64,000 bases of DNA from Emydura subglobosa (Eukaryota; Chordata; Testudines; Chelidae), in the NCBI GenBank assembly GCA_007922225.1, contig ML679968.1, positions 11,786,399 through 11,850,398 on the forward strand, written 5' to 3'. Below, one piece after another: positions 36,401 through 42,689 of this stretch. Both the position numbers and the translations under genes were made by a program. The notes below the pieces were generated by a model, which was not told where the DNA came from, did not search any database, and was given only the letters and a program-made list of their open reading frames with translations. Each line of letters opens with the position of its first letter. The stretch's first letter is position 1.

Positions 36401-39400
36401 GGACAGTGGAAGTTATGAGTGCATTGCGGCCAACATGGTGGGGGCAGCCAGGAGAACGGTTCAGCTCTATGTGAAGAAGCAATCCTCAAATGCCAAGATC
36501 ACTGCGAGTTCCCCCCAAAGAACAGATGTAACCTATGGCAGCACCCTGCAGCTGGATTGCAGTGCTTCTGGGGATCCCTGGCCCTGGATATTATGGAGGC
36601 TGCCTTCAAAAAGGATGATTGATTCTCTGCACAGGTAGATTGCTATTTGTTGTGCCCTGTATGAATTGAAACCCATTGAAATAAAGAGGAGTCTTGTTAT
36701 TGACTTGATAGACAACTCCAAAGCAAAAGCTACTTTAAAATAATGACAGTAATAAAATGAAAAAAAAAAGTCCAATTTAAATGATCAGTTGTTAAACTCA
36801 GTGTTACTGTCACATCGCCAGTGTTCTAGAGAGCCAGGCAGCAAAAGAGTTTTTATATAGGTCTCTCCTGTGTCATCCAGCATTTCAGTGACATCTAACT
36901 GCATACCTGGAGTTTGCCTAATACTGCATAGATACCCGTTTGTCAAAGAAAAGTCCTTCCTCTTGGTACATGAGAGACTGATGGATTTGAGGGAGACTGT
37001 TATAAAATGGTTCTGTGTTGGAAGGGGAGATCCATTGAGTTCTTATTGTACAAGATTACCCCAGACTAAATGGAGCATTGTTAACTCCCTTATGAAAATA
37101 TAGATCTTTCCCAAATATTATATGTAATATTAGTATTTAAAATATATCACAGGTTTAGGAAAAAGATAGGCGGTGTAAATATAGGTACATCTTTACAAAA
37201 CTGGCCATTTTTCCTGGTATTGAAAATATATGGTGTAACGTTATGCTGTAAAATCACTGAACAGGTCTAATTTGGTACATTTGAGCATATTTGGGCCTCG
37301 CTTTACAAGTGCTGAGCACCCACAACTTCAGTCAAATTCCAAAGGAGCTGTGGATGCTCAGAACTTCTGTAAATCAAGTTGTTTGTATCCATTACACTAA
37401 TTCCTGTGTTTGCACATATACCTAGGTTTACCTGGAAAACAACAATGTCATTTCATGAAAAATGTCAGGGTTTTGGAATTTATTTTCATTTTCCTTTGGA
37501 ACAAAAATGAGACCTTTTGAATTTTTTTTTGCAAAAAAGTGGGAGATAGGGATCCACCCCAGAATAGCCAATAGCCCAGTGGTCGGAGCATTCACTTAAG
37601 GGGAGGGAGATGCAGGTTTGACTTCCTGCTCCAAATCAGGCAGTTTAGGGGCCTGAAGCTGGGTTACCCACATCCCAGATAAGTGTCCTAACCACCAGCC
37701 TATTGAGTCAGTCTTCTTACTCTCCTCCCCGCTGTTGGAACTGTTCCACTCTGTCTAAATAAATAAATAACTAGTCAGTAGACCAGAGCAAGAGTGACTT
37801 TACACAGGATGGTCACATGGGATGTGGGAGACCCAACTTCAAGCCCCTGCTGTGAAGCAGGGAGAACAGAGACTTGAACATGGGTTTCTCACATCCCAAA
37901 TGATTACTCTGACCAAATGGCTATTCTGGGGTCACTGAACATCATGAGGGAGGTATATACACTGACCTCATTTACTTCATTTTTCTCTTCTGCTCTGGCC
38001 CCCATCCGATGATCCCCATTCGATTGTGAGCCATTACATTTTGACCCTGTGACCCATTGGACAGAAATGACCTTAGCACAATTTCAGTACTGTAGAAATA
38101 AAACCTCCTACGTTTATTTATTTAAATAAGTACTGTCATTTTAGCATTAATAATGGCTTGTAACTAGACCTGTGCAAATACAACTCTATGTAGGTGCTCA
38201 TGAGAGAAATCTGTTTATATTGCTCATGAGGTCAAATCACACCTCCACTACCATAGTCTCCCTCAAAATTTGCAATGAATACCAATGTGTTTTCCCCAAA
38301 ACATAATTTTCCACACAGATCTGTAAAATGCCACTCATTCATTCACTGAGATCCACTGATAGAGTGAGAAGAGATATGTTGGCATTAATGTGCTTGCTGC
38401 CTGATAATGGCAGATAGTTTGCAAATAGCATTCCTGATTAGTGAATAAGTTTCTCAGTATATTTCATGTTGACAAATTTAATATTTAGGCAGGCTGTGAG
38501 CGCTATCCCCAGTATATTTTTATACCTTTTAGCTATAGCAACAAAATGGCGTTTTGTATAGTTTGTGTAACAATAAGTCTCTCCCCCCGGCCATCAAGAG
38601 ATCCATGATAAGGTGATTCATTTTGTGTACCAATATATAACTTTTAAAAATTTATTACTTGAAATTGTTCTGAAGGTTTAAAAATGTTGTATGGGAATCC
38701 CTAGGAAGTAGCACACATTCATTCATAATTGACGTGGTTATAGCATTCCTGTCTCCCCATAGTTATACATGTTTAGATCCATGTGTATATAATTTAATGT
38801 TCAGAGTTACCAGGTCTGAATATTACAGAGTTCTGTAGATGCACTCCCCATTAAAAGTCATAGAATAAATTAAAAAATCCTTAAGTCAGTAGATGGGTCA
38901 ATTTAAGTTCAGAGAAAGTCGTCTTGTTGCAACTGAACAGAATTATTTTTGTATTTGCTTTTTGGTAAAAATTTGTTAAAATTTCTAATTACATAACAGT
39001 AGCCTAACATAACTGGCATTTTTAATGGGGTTTTCTGCCAGTTACAGTAAATAATAAAAGAATGAAAACTGATTTTGCAGCTCATATCACATTCTCTTTT
39101 CTTTCCCCAAATTAGCTTGGAGACCAGAATCAAAGTGTTTGAAAATGGGACTTTGGTTGTCCATGCAATCACGCATAAGGATGCAGGAGACTATCTGTGT
39201 GTGGCCCGCAATAAGATTGGAGATGACTATGTGGTTCTCAAAGTGAACGTGATGATGAGACCTGCCAAGATAGAACACAAAAATGCGAATAACCACAAGG
39301 TCATGTTTGGTGGGGACTTGAAAGTTGACTGTGTAGCCACTGGTCTGCCAAACCCCGAGATCTCCTGGGGCCTCCCAGATGGCAGCATGATCAACACCTT

Positions 39401-41024
39401 CATGCAGTCAGACGACAGTGGAAACCGAGCAAAGAGATATGTGGTCTTCAACAATGGGACACTATATTTCAATGATGTGGGGCTGAGAGAGGAAGGGGAC
39501 TATACCTGTTATGCTGAGAATCAAATTGGGAAGGATGAGATGAGAATACGGGTCAAAGTGGTGGCTGAGCCTGCAACCATCAGAAACAAAACTTTCTCTG
39601 TTATCAATGTGCCCTATGGGGATGTTGTCACTGTAGCTTGTGAAGCCAAAGGTGAGCCCACCCCCAGGGTGATATGGCTCTCTCCAACCAACAGGCCCAT
39701 TCCTCTCCTGTCTGACAAATATCATGTGTATGGTGATGGCACCCTTCTCATCCAAAAGGCCCAGAGATCTGACAGTGGCAATTATACTTGTCTGGTGCGG
39801 AACAGTGCTGGGGAAGATAGAAAAATAGTCTGGATCCATGTCAATGTTCAACCTCCCAAAATCAATGGGCATCCCAACCCAATCACATCTGTGAGGGAAA
39901 CAGCCATGAGGGAGAGCCGGAAACTTATTGATTGTAAAGCTGAAGGCATTCCAGCTCCACGGGTCCTGTGGGCTTTCCCAGAAGGGGTGATCCTGCCTGC
40001 TCCCTACTATGGTAACAGAATTACTGTGCACCGCAATGGCACCCTGGACATCAAGGGAGTGAGGCAGACGGACTCAGTGCAGCTAGTGTGTATCGGGCGG
40101 AACGAAGGGGGAGAGGCTAGACTGATTGTGCAGCTCCTGGTCACCGATCATTTGGAGAAACCCTCCTTCAGGGACCCAGTCAGTGAAAGGATCACTGCCA
40201 CGGCTGGGCACAGTATCAATCTGAACTGCTCAGTGCATGGGAACCCTGAGCCCAGCACATCTTGGATACTTCCCAATGGCACTGAACTGCAGAGCGGCAG
40301 CCACCTGCAGAGATTCTATCACAAGAGGGATGGGATATTGCACATCAGCAGCCTTTCTGCAGTGGACGCTGGGACTTATCGCTGCACAGCCAGGAACTCG
40401 GGCGGCTATGCCGAGAGGACTGTCTTCCTGAAGGTGGGTCTCAAGCCAGAAATCAGCAACCAGTACAACAACTTGGTGAGCATCATCAATGGGGAGACTC
40501 TGCAGCTCCACTGCATCACCCAGCCGAACCATCAGGCACACATCTCTTGGACACTGCCCAATGGGATGGTACTGGATGGCCCTCAAGCTGTAGGCCGCTT
40601 CTCCCTCCTAGAGAATGGCTCACTCACCGTGCGCAATGCCTCTGTATTTGACAGGGGCACTTACCTGTGTAAGGCAGTGACAGAGTATGGCACCTCTATT
40701 ATGAATGTCCCAGTCATAGTGATAGCCTACCCTCCTCGGATCACCAGTGAGCCAGCACCAGTCATCTACGCCAGGCATGGCAATGCAGTTAAGCTGAACT
40801 GCATGGCCATTGGAATTCCCAAAGCAGAAATAACATGGGAGTTCCCAGACAAATCGCGTCTGACAACAGGACCGCAGTCCCGTCTGTATGGAAACAAATT
40901 CCTTCACCCTCAGGGGTCGTTAATCATCCAGCAATCTACACAAAGGGATGCAGGCTTCTACAAATGCACTGCTAAAAATATACTAGGCAGCGATTCAAAA
41001 ACGACCTATCTTCACATATTCTAA
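12237..41024 (+). CDS. MXRA5: MXRA5, matrix-remodelling associated 5 (adlican); whole gene model with introns
   Basis: This is a secreted extracellular-matrix proteoglycan-like protein linked to matrix remodelling. The span includes introns. Coding exons are 12237-12442, 24921-25050, 25283-25673, 29840-34972, 35734-36634 and 39116-41024, giving 8670 coding bases and 2889 residues, against about 2828 in human. Order: signal peptide (to about residue 32), LRR N-cap starting CPHPCACYVP, leucine-rich repeats (about 65-220), LRR C-cap (about 223-285), Ig1 (Cys about 501/555), Ig2 (Cys about 599/651), a Ser/Thr/Pro-rich stretch (about 665-1905), then ten Ig C2-type domains to the C-terminus, which ends SKTTYLHIF. 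There is no membrane segment. All junctions are GT-AG, the intron phases match, and no exon has a frameshift or internal stop. Identity is very secure from near-verbatim similarity to the mammalian protein. Confidence 0.97.
13165..13335 (+). repeat. Interspersed repeat, AGAGGGGTAGCCGTATTAGTC family
   Basis: It starts with ATTCCAGAGGGGTAGCCG and continues through GACTAACAAATTTAATTTC and GCATAAGCTTTCGTGGGC to CACTTCATCAGATGCA. A second copy lies in the opposite orientation at about 43443-43617. This is a very common repeat of turtle and crocodilian genomes. I do not know its class with confidence. The end TAGCCGTATTAG vaguely resembles a Pol III A-box, but no B-box is seen. Confidence 0.65.
13884..13913. 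repeat. (TTTC)n microsatellite
   Basis: About seven uninterrupted TTTC units, directly beside the tail of the minus-strand LINE fragment that follows. It could have arisen from that element's 3' tail. Confidence 0.9.
13914..14350 (-). mobile_element. LINE 3' fragment (RT C-terminal region), non-CR1 family
   Basis: The reverse strand encodes CGHELWVMTKRMRSQIQAAE followed by a MRFLCRVAGLTLQDRVRGSA-like stretch (14132-14356). This is the conserved end of a non-LTR reverse transcriptase found widely in fish and reptiles. Homology continues, frameshifted, to about 13914 and meets a TTTC microsatellite that would be its 3' tail. It is truncated at the 5' side near 14350. I am not sure of the clade (L2, RTE or Rex-like). 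Confidence 0.7.
14351..15826. other. Intron 2, unclassified sequence
   Basis: No gene. A short CA run (14428-14435) and a TTATATAGGGG box near 14562 are present. Parts such as 15340-15600 look repeat-like but I recognise no family. Confidence 0.4.
15827..16200. repeat. AT-rich element, GAGTTGGGTGAAATTTTT type
   Basis: Dense in TTTTGACATTTTCAA and AAACATTTTAAAATGG-like words. It begins GAGTTGGGTGAAATTTTT and ends near CAGAATTGCCAGTGAACTGC. The copy at 28395-28820 has the same order of words, including GGAATTGCCAGTGACCTG. Probably a non-autonomous DNA transposon. Confidence 0.55.
16210..16285. repeat. Short palindromic element, GGGCCAGATCCTCAG type
   Basis: It starts GGGCCAGATCCTCAG and ends CTGATTATCTGGCC, so the two ends are inverted relative to each other. 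The middle TTTACACTAGCTGA is typical of short amniote palindromes, also seen near 21142 and 21783. Confidence 0.5.
16600..17250 (+). pseudogene. Harbinger (PIF/HARBI1-like) transposase, decayed
   Basis: Reading across frames gives FPKCTGAINGTRIPI, then INRKGYFSKVLKGMVDRCG and GRFTDINAVWSESVQDARIF, then after a stop LLKPFTGHLDRRKKHFNYHL and SCRMVVECAFDHLKG. These are the ordered blocks of a PIF/Harbinger DDE transposase. The first catalytic position, normally Asp in GAIDGT, is Asn here, and frameshifts and stops break the frame (for example near 16860 and 17090). It is inactive. The family normally has a second Myb/SANT-like gene, and a possible trace is listed downstream at 18740-19170. Confidence 0.8.
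17251..17480 (+). pseudogene. Probable C-terminal remnant of the Harbinger transposase
   Basis: GC-richer than the intron around it, with short open frames at 17244-17438 and 17276-17476. It follows the transposase homology directly, and its composition suggests former coding DNA of the same element. I cannot align it to a known block. Confidence 0.35.
18740..19170 (+). pseudogene. Possible relic of the Harbinger Myb/SANT-like accessory gene
   Basis: A GC-richer patch downstream of the transposase relic. One frame reads RKTLNEMFAELTQENQAG, reminiscent of the region after the Myb-like domain in Harbinger accessory proteins, followed by a Glu/Arg/Lys-rich stretch. Frames are broken. The 185-residue open frame on the reverse strand (18475-19032) is probably its antisense shadow. 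The assignment is tentative. Confidence 0.35.
19506..19579. repeat. Short palindromic element, GGGTGAAATCCTGACC type
   Basis: The left end GGGTGAAATCCTGACC (19506-19521) is inverted at the right end as GGTCCGGATTTCATACCC. Inside, AAGTCAATGG is matched exactly by CCATTGACTT. The element is about 74 bp and could fold into one hairpin. It is likely a miniature inverted-repeat element common in sauropsids. Confidence 0.75.
20515..20772. repeat. AT-rich element ending TTTTTTGACCAACTCTAG
   Basis: Runs of TTTCAAAATTTGTTTTC and AATATTTTGATTCAG words end in GTTCCATCAAAAC and TTTTTTGACCAACTCTAG. The copy at 28850-29247 ends in GGTTCCATCAGAAAATTTTT followed by GACTAGTTGTG. Likely a non-autonomous DNA transposon. 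Confidence 0.55.
21142..21225. repeat. Short palindromic element, CAGATCCTC...GAGGATGTG
   Basis: The outer words CAGATCCTC and GAGGATGTG are inverted. The inner GGTGTAATTCCATTAT (21165-21180) and ATAATGGAGTTATACC (21183-21198) pair at 14 of 16 positions. This is a hairpin-forming miniature element. Confidence 0.7.
21783..21880. repeat. Short palindromic element related to 21142-21225
   Basis: GATCCTGATTCTGCAG at the left is answered by GGAGGATCAGGGCC at the right. GCCATTGTAACTC and ATTACGATGGTG pair in the middle. It is more diverged than the neighbouring copy. Confidence 0.55.
22560..23115 (+). mobile_element. L2-like LINE 3' fragment
   Basis: The plus strand keeps the typical end of an L2-group LINE: a CCTATGCCCAGAATGACC stretch, CTTTCAAATCCCTCCTTAAA, and a tail with TAAGTTCTGCAGAGCAGGGA and a final ATTTAATAATAATAA. 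Frames are broken. The family name rests on these remembered tail motifs. Confidence 0.55.
23440..23640. repeat. Palindromic repeat rich in AGGCACCTA words
   Basis: CCCATTTTCAGAAGTGTTTTAGG, GGCAATTAGGCACCTGAA, TTAGGTGCTTTTGAAAATCC and TAGGCGCCTATCTGC follow each other, with CAGGCACCTAAAAGG at the end. The ends and middle pair in inverted sense. The same words occur at about 50870-51010. Confidence 0.55.
24921..25050 (+). CDS. MXRA5: MXRA5 exon 3: first leucine-rich repeats
   Basis: The acceptor CCCCCAG precedes G|TTTAATAGC, which completes the Gly codon split by intron 2. The 130 bp encode FNSIQSISENSFAGLTKLEL and LMIHGNDIQNIPNGALKDLM with the LRR spacing LxxLxIxxN. The exon ends SLQ at 25050 with donor GTAATA, phase 0. 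Confidence 0.95.
25051..25282 (+). other. MXRA5 intron 3, 232 bp
   Basis: A very short phase 0 intron (donor CAG|GTAATA, acceptor CTTTTTTAG) between two LRR exons. No repeat is inserted. Confidence 0.9.
25283..25673 (+). CDS. MXRA5: MXRA5 exon 4: LRRs and start of LRR C-cap
   Basis: It encodes residues 113-242 from VFKISYNKLK through several LRRs (RLHMDHNRIEFIHPNAFNG, LRLLHLEGNLLQQLHPNTF, HLYLSENIIRTLPAGMF) into the C-cap NPWSCDCSLKWLLEWDQKSG. The donor is at 25673, G|GTGAGA, phase 1. Translation past the donor runs on to 25798, which is intronic read-through and not part of the protein. Confidence 0.95.
27593..27614. repeat. Poly-T run
   Basis: About 22 consecutive T residues after CCTGTTTGG. 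It could be the tail of a minus-strand retroposed element, but no body is recognisable beside it. Confidence 0.85.
28395..28820. repeat. AT-rich element, same family as 15827-16200
   Basis: The order AGTGAAACTTTTTG, TTTCGGTCAAAAAAAA, TTTTGACATTTTCAAAATG, GTCCTTTAATTTTATTTTT and GGGAATTGCCAGTGACCTG parallels the earlier copy. Confidence 0.55.
28850..29247. repeat. AT-rich element, same family as 20515-20772
   Basis: ATTTTGAAATTTTGTTTTC-like words lead to GGTTCCATCAGAAAATTTTT and the end GACTAGTTGTGAC. It lies directly after the previous element, so the two may be halves of one larger transposon. Confidence 0.5.
29566..29656. repeat. Short palindromic element, GGTCAGATTTACAG...GAAAATCAGGCC type
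   Basis: GGGTCAGATTTACAGAGATTC faces GCTTTGAAAATCAGGCCC. GAGCATTTAAGC and GCTGCTCAGCAGC are the inner inverted words. Related copies lie at 37294-37380, 46409-46545 and 50490-50580. Confidence 0.6.
29840..34972 (+). CDS. MXRA5: MXRA5 giant exon 5: LRR C-cap end, Ig1-2, mucin-like region, start of Ig3
   Basis: One uninterrupted 5133 bp exon covering residues 243 to about 1954. It opens with VLKCKKDKAYEGGQLC (end of the LRR C-cap). Then come a conserved linker with SYEKLWKLIAYYSEVP-like sequence, Ig1 (Cys near 501 and 555, DSGLYHC) and Ig2 (Cys near 599 and 651, DSGYYRC). A basic and acidic linker (ENVAEGRRVFESRR-like) leads into a long Ser/Thr/Pro-rich, probably disordered and O-glycosylated stretch (about 665-1905), with an Arg-rich patch near 1191-1211. 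It ends inside Ig3 (VIPCEAVGEPKPAVTWTKVS) at donor CACAG|GTAAGC, phase 1. The open frame extends on both sides into the introns (29770 to 35082), but the splice sites and protein similarity fix the borders. Confidence 0.96.
34973..35733 (+). other. MXRA5 intron 5
   Basis: Phase 1 intron of 761 bp with donor GTAAGC and acceptor CCTTCCAG. A short GT/GC run followed by G residues lies at 35189-35216. Nothing else is recognised. Confidence 0.9.
35734..36634 (+). CDS. MXRA5: MXRA5 exon 6: Ig3 to first half of Ig6
   Basis: It continues Ig3 (ALMTANTRIQRFEVLKNGTF, DRGQYLCTAQN). It then encodes Ig4 (VAMECQASGIPSPHISWILP to DRGVYKCIASN), Ig5 (INIHCTAKAAPLPSIRW to DSGSYECIAAN) and the first half of Ig6 (LQLDCSASGDPWPWILWRLP). 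The exon ends at 36634 with donor ACAG|GTAGAT, phase 2. The ATG at 35742 is internal, not a start. Cys and Trp positions of each Ig fold are intact. Confidence 0.95.
37294..37380. repeat. Short palindromic element, GGGCCTCGCTTTACAAGTGC type
   Basis: CTTTACAAGTGCTGAGCACC faces GATGCTCAGAACTTCTGTAA in inverted sense. It is a member of the same family as 29566-29656. Confidence 0.65.
37571..37707. repeat. tRNA-like palindromic module, copy c
   Basis: The perfect A-box-like TAGCCCAGTGG (37572-37582) is followed 33 bp later by the B-box-like GGTTTGACTTCC (37615-37626). This is tRNA-like spacing. The right arm CCTAACCACCAGCCTATTG is the inverted counterpart of the A-box side. It is not a functional tRNA gene: no acceptor stem or cloverleaf is apparent. 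Confidence 0.65.
37800..37930. repeat. tRNA-like palindromic module, copy d
   Basis: CATGGGATGTGGGAGACCC and ACTTCAAGCCCCTGCT are matched in inverted sense by GACTTGAACATGGGTTTCTC and ACATCCCAAATG. It is a strong hairpin with B-box-like words on both arms. Confidence 0.65.
39116..41024 (+). CDS. MXRA5: MXRA5 last exon: second half of Ig6 to Ig12 and stop
   Basis: The acceptor CCCAAATTAG precedes C|TTGGAGACC. The exon completes Ig6 (RIKVFENGTLVVHAITHKDA, GDYLCVARN) and encodes six further Ig domains. These begin near KPAKIEHKN, EPATIRNKT, QPPKINGHP, KPSFRDPVS, KPEISNQYN and YPPRITSEP, each with the Cys, Trp and DxGxYxC pattern. One variation is Ig9, where the usual DxGxYxC is DSVQLVC. The TAA stop is at 41022-41024 after SKTTYLHIF. 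The open frame upstream of 39116 is intronic. Confidence 0.96.
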
Positions 41025-41832
41025 AGTTCAAACAAACTCCTTTGACTAGACACAAATGCCCAGTCTGCCAAGAAAGTGCAGCAAGGAAAGTACTGTTTGT
41101 AAGCAAAGCCGGAGTACTGAGGGCAGAAAAGTGGGATTGTAAAGCTCATTTTCATAAGCAATTGCTTTCAAAATGAACGTGATCCTGCAGCAGAAATAGA
41201 CAACAAAAATACCTAAACGAGGGGACTAACACATTTGAGAAAGTGCCTAAATTGTTTACATGATATAACATGATTTCTCATGGCATTCCACAGCACCTGA
41301 GAACAATGTACTGTACACATTCCTATTGATAATTCAAAACTATGCCTTTTCTTAACAAGCACCTTAAAAAAACCAAAGAAGTATTAACTGTAATAAATGA
41401 GTGACAGTGATAAAAGTGCTTTGTTATGTTGTCGGAGAGACATCAGTTTCTTTGTCCCCTGCAGTGCTTTTTACATAACCTCGCCTTATAGAATATGATT
41501 GCTAACCTTTCTATTAACTCTTCTATCTGCTCTTCCAGATCAAAGATTAATTTAGCAAATAACAGTGATCTATTTCTGATCAAGGACTTTCAGACATTAG
41601 TTAATGTAATGAATGAACCTTTTCCAGCCACTAAGAATGCTCCAATTGAGTTCAATCTTTATATATTTTATATATAATTTTAAATCAGACTATGAGACTA
41701 GAAAGAATAACAATGATCTCTGTCTCATTTTATAAATTATTGGTCTTTAAAAGACTCTGATACATTACTGTGTTTTATAATGTTAAGGTCAGTATACTGT
41801 ACATTTTATAATAAAAATGTTTTCCAATCAAC
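41025..41832 (+). other. MXRA5: MXRA5 3' UTR
   Basis: AT-rich and repeat-free, from the stop codon to just past the AATAAA. The end is inferred from the polyadenylation signal. Confidence 0.7.
41810..41815 (+). terminator. MXRA5: Polyadenylation signal AATAAA
   Basis: A canonical hexamer 786 bp after the stop, within TTTATAATAAAAATG, followed by a T-rich stretch (CTTCTTTCATGTTTTC) that could serve as the downstream element. Confidence 0.7.
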
Positions 41833-42689
41833 TTCTTTCATGTTTTCATGATAATTCAGACTGATGCTGGCTGAAGACAACATATTTAGTATGAAGTAAG
41901 AGGAGAAAATATAACACATTATTAGACACAATCTTCATTTTACCGAATACGGTTTCAGAAACAAGGCTGGTGACCTCCCATGCACCACTTTGTGGCCTAG
42001 GGTGAAGCTGTAGGCAGCCCACCTCACTTTCTCCTCCTGGAATGTTCAAATAAAACTTCCCTTTAGGCTTTTCCTGGGTCAAAATTACCCCTCCTTGGGG
42101 ACTACGTTTATTAATATAAAATAAAACTGCAAATAAAACTCAAAATCCCCAAATAAAGTCAATTCCTAAGACCACACAGCACAAGCTTTCTCTTCTTCCA
42201 CCCAGCTCTTCCTGCGTGGGACCCTTCCATTCTCTGCCCTGCTTGGACAGGATCTCTCTCAGGTCTTCCTGCCTGAGGCAACTCCCTCGGTCTTAGGATC
42301 TTCCCTGCAGGAGCCTTTCATCACTCTCTGAGACTCTGCCACAGCTTCCTGAGCCTCCCCTTTCACTTCAGCCACTTTTATAGGGAAGTACCTGATTCAG
42401 CCCAGGTGTGCCTCATTCTGTAATCAGGTTGTCTAGCAACAGACCTCCACCCTTTAAAGGGGTGAGCCATCCTGCTGCAGTTTTGTAACAGCTCTCTTGG
42501 AATTCTTGCTCCATTTCTTTTAGATACGTTTTCATGTTCAAAGTCTTTTACTCACAGTCAAATATGGGATTATTCAATATTTTGATTTTGTCCCCATTTC
42601 ATTATACCCAGATTTTGAATACACAACCACAATCAAAGCAGCAAGTAAAAAGTTGACTTTCAGTTAGGAATGGAAGGATAATCCAGATC
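41833..42689. other. Intergenic, no gene
   Basis: It includes a C/T-rich stretch (42180-42480). An open reverse frame at 41846-42082 has no family match. Confidence 0.45.

Larger units (their letters stand above)
37432..38060. mobile_element. Composite element: AT-rich flanks with two tRNA-like palindromes
   Basis: The outer parts are TTCATGAAAAATGTCAGG-like AT-rich sequence on the left and CATTACATTTTGACC on the right. Inside are two palindromic tRNA-like modules (37571-37707 and 37800-37930) separated by about 95 bp with CTGTTCCACTCTG and TAAATAAATAAATAA. The same arrangement of two modules occurs at 4632-4974, and AT-rich flanks around a module occur at 63105-63540. No coding capacity is seen. 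I infer a non-autonomous DNA transposon, class unknown. Confidence 0.5.
36635..39115 (+). other. MXRA5 intron 6, 2.5 kb
   Basis: Phase 2 intron with donor GTAGAT and acceptor CCCCAAATTAG. It carries a short palindrome (37294-37380) and the composite AT-rich and tRNA-like element (37432-38060). The stretches 36640-37290 and 38060-39110 hold nothing I recognise. Confidence 0.85.

Noticed and set aside
35742..36638. ATG at 35742 as the start of a separate 298-residue Ig protein
   Set aside because: It lies eight bases inside MXRA5 exon 6. The upstream acceptor and phase join it to exon 5 in the middle of an Ig domain.
37571..37707. Genuine tRNA gene
   Set aside because: A- and B-box-like words are present, but no acceptor stem, anticodon arm or cloverleaf can be drawn, and the module is a palindrome repeated several times.
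39075..41024. ATG at 39075 as an independent start
   Set aside because: The first 41 bases are intron 6. The acceptor at 39115 and the protein similarity fix the exon start.
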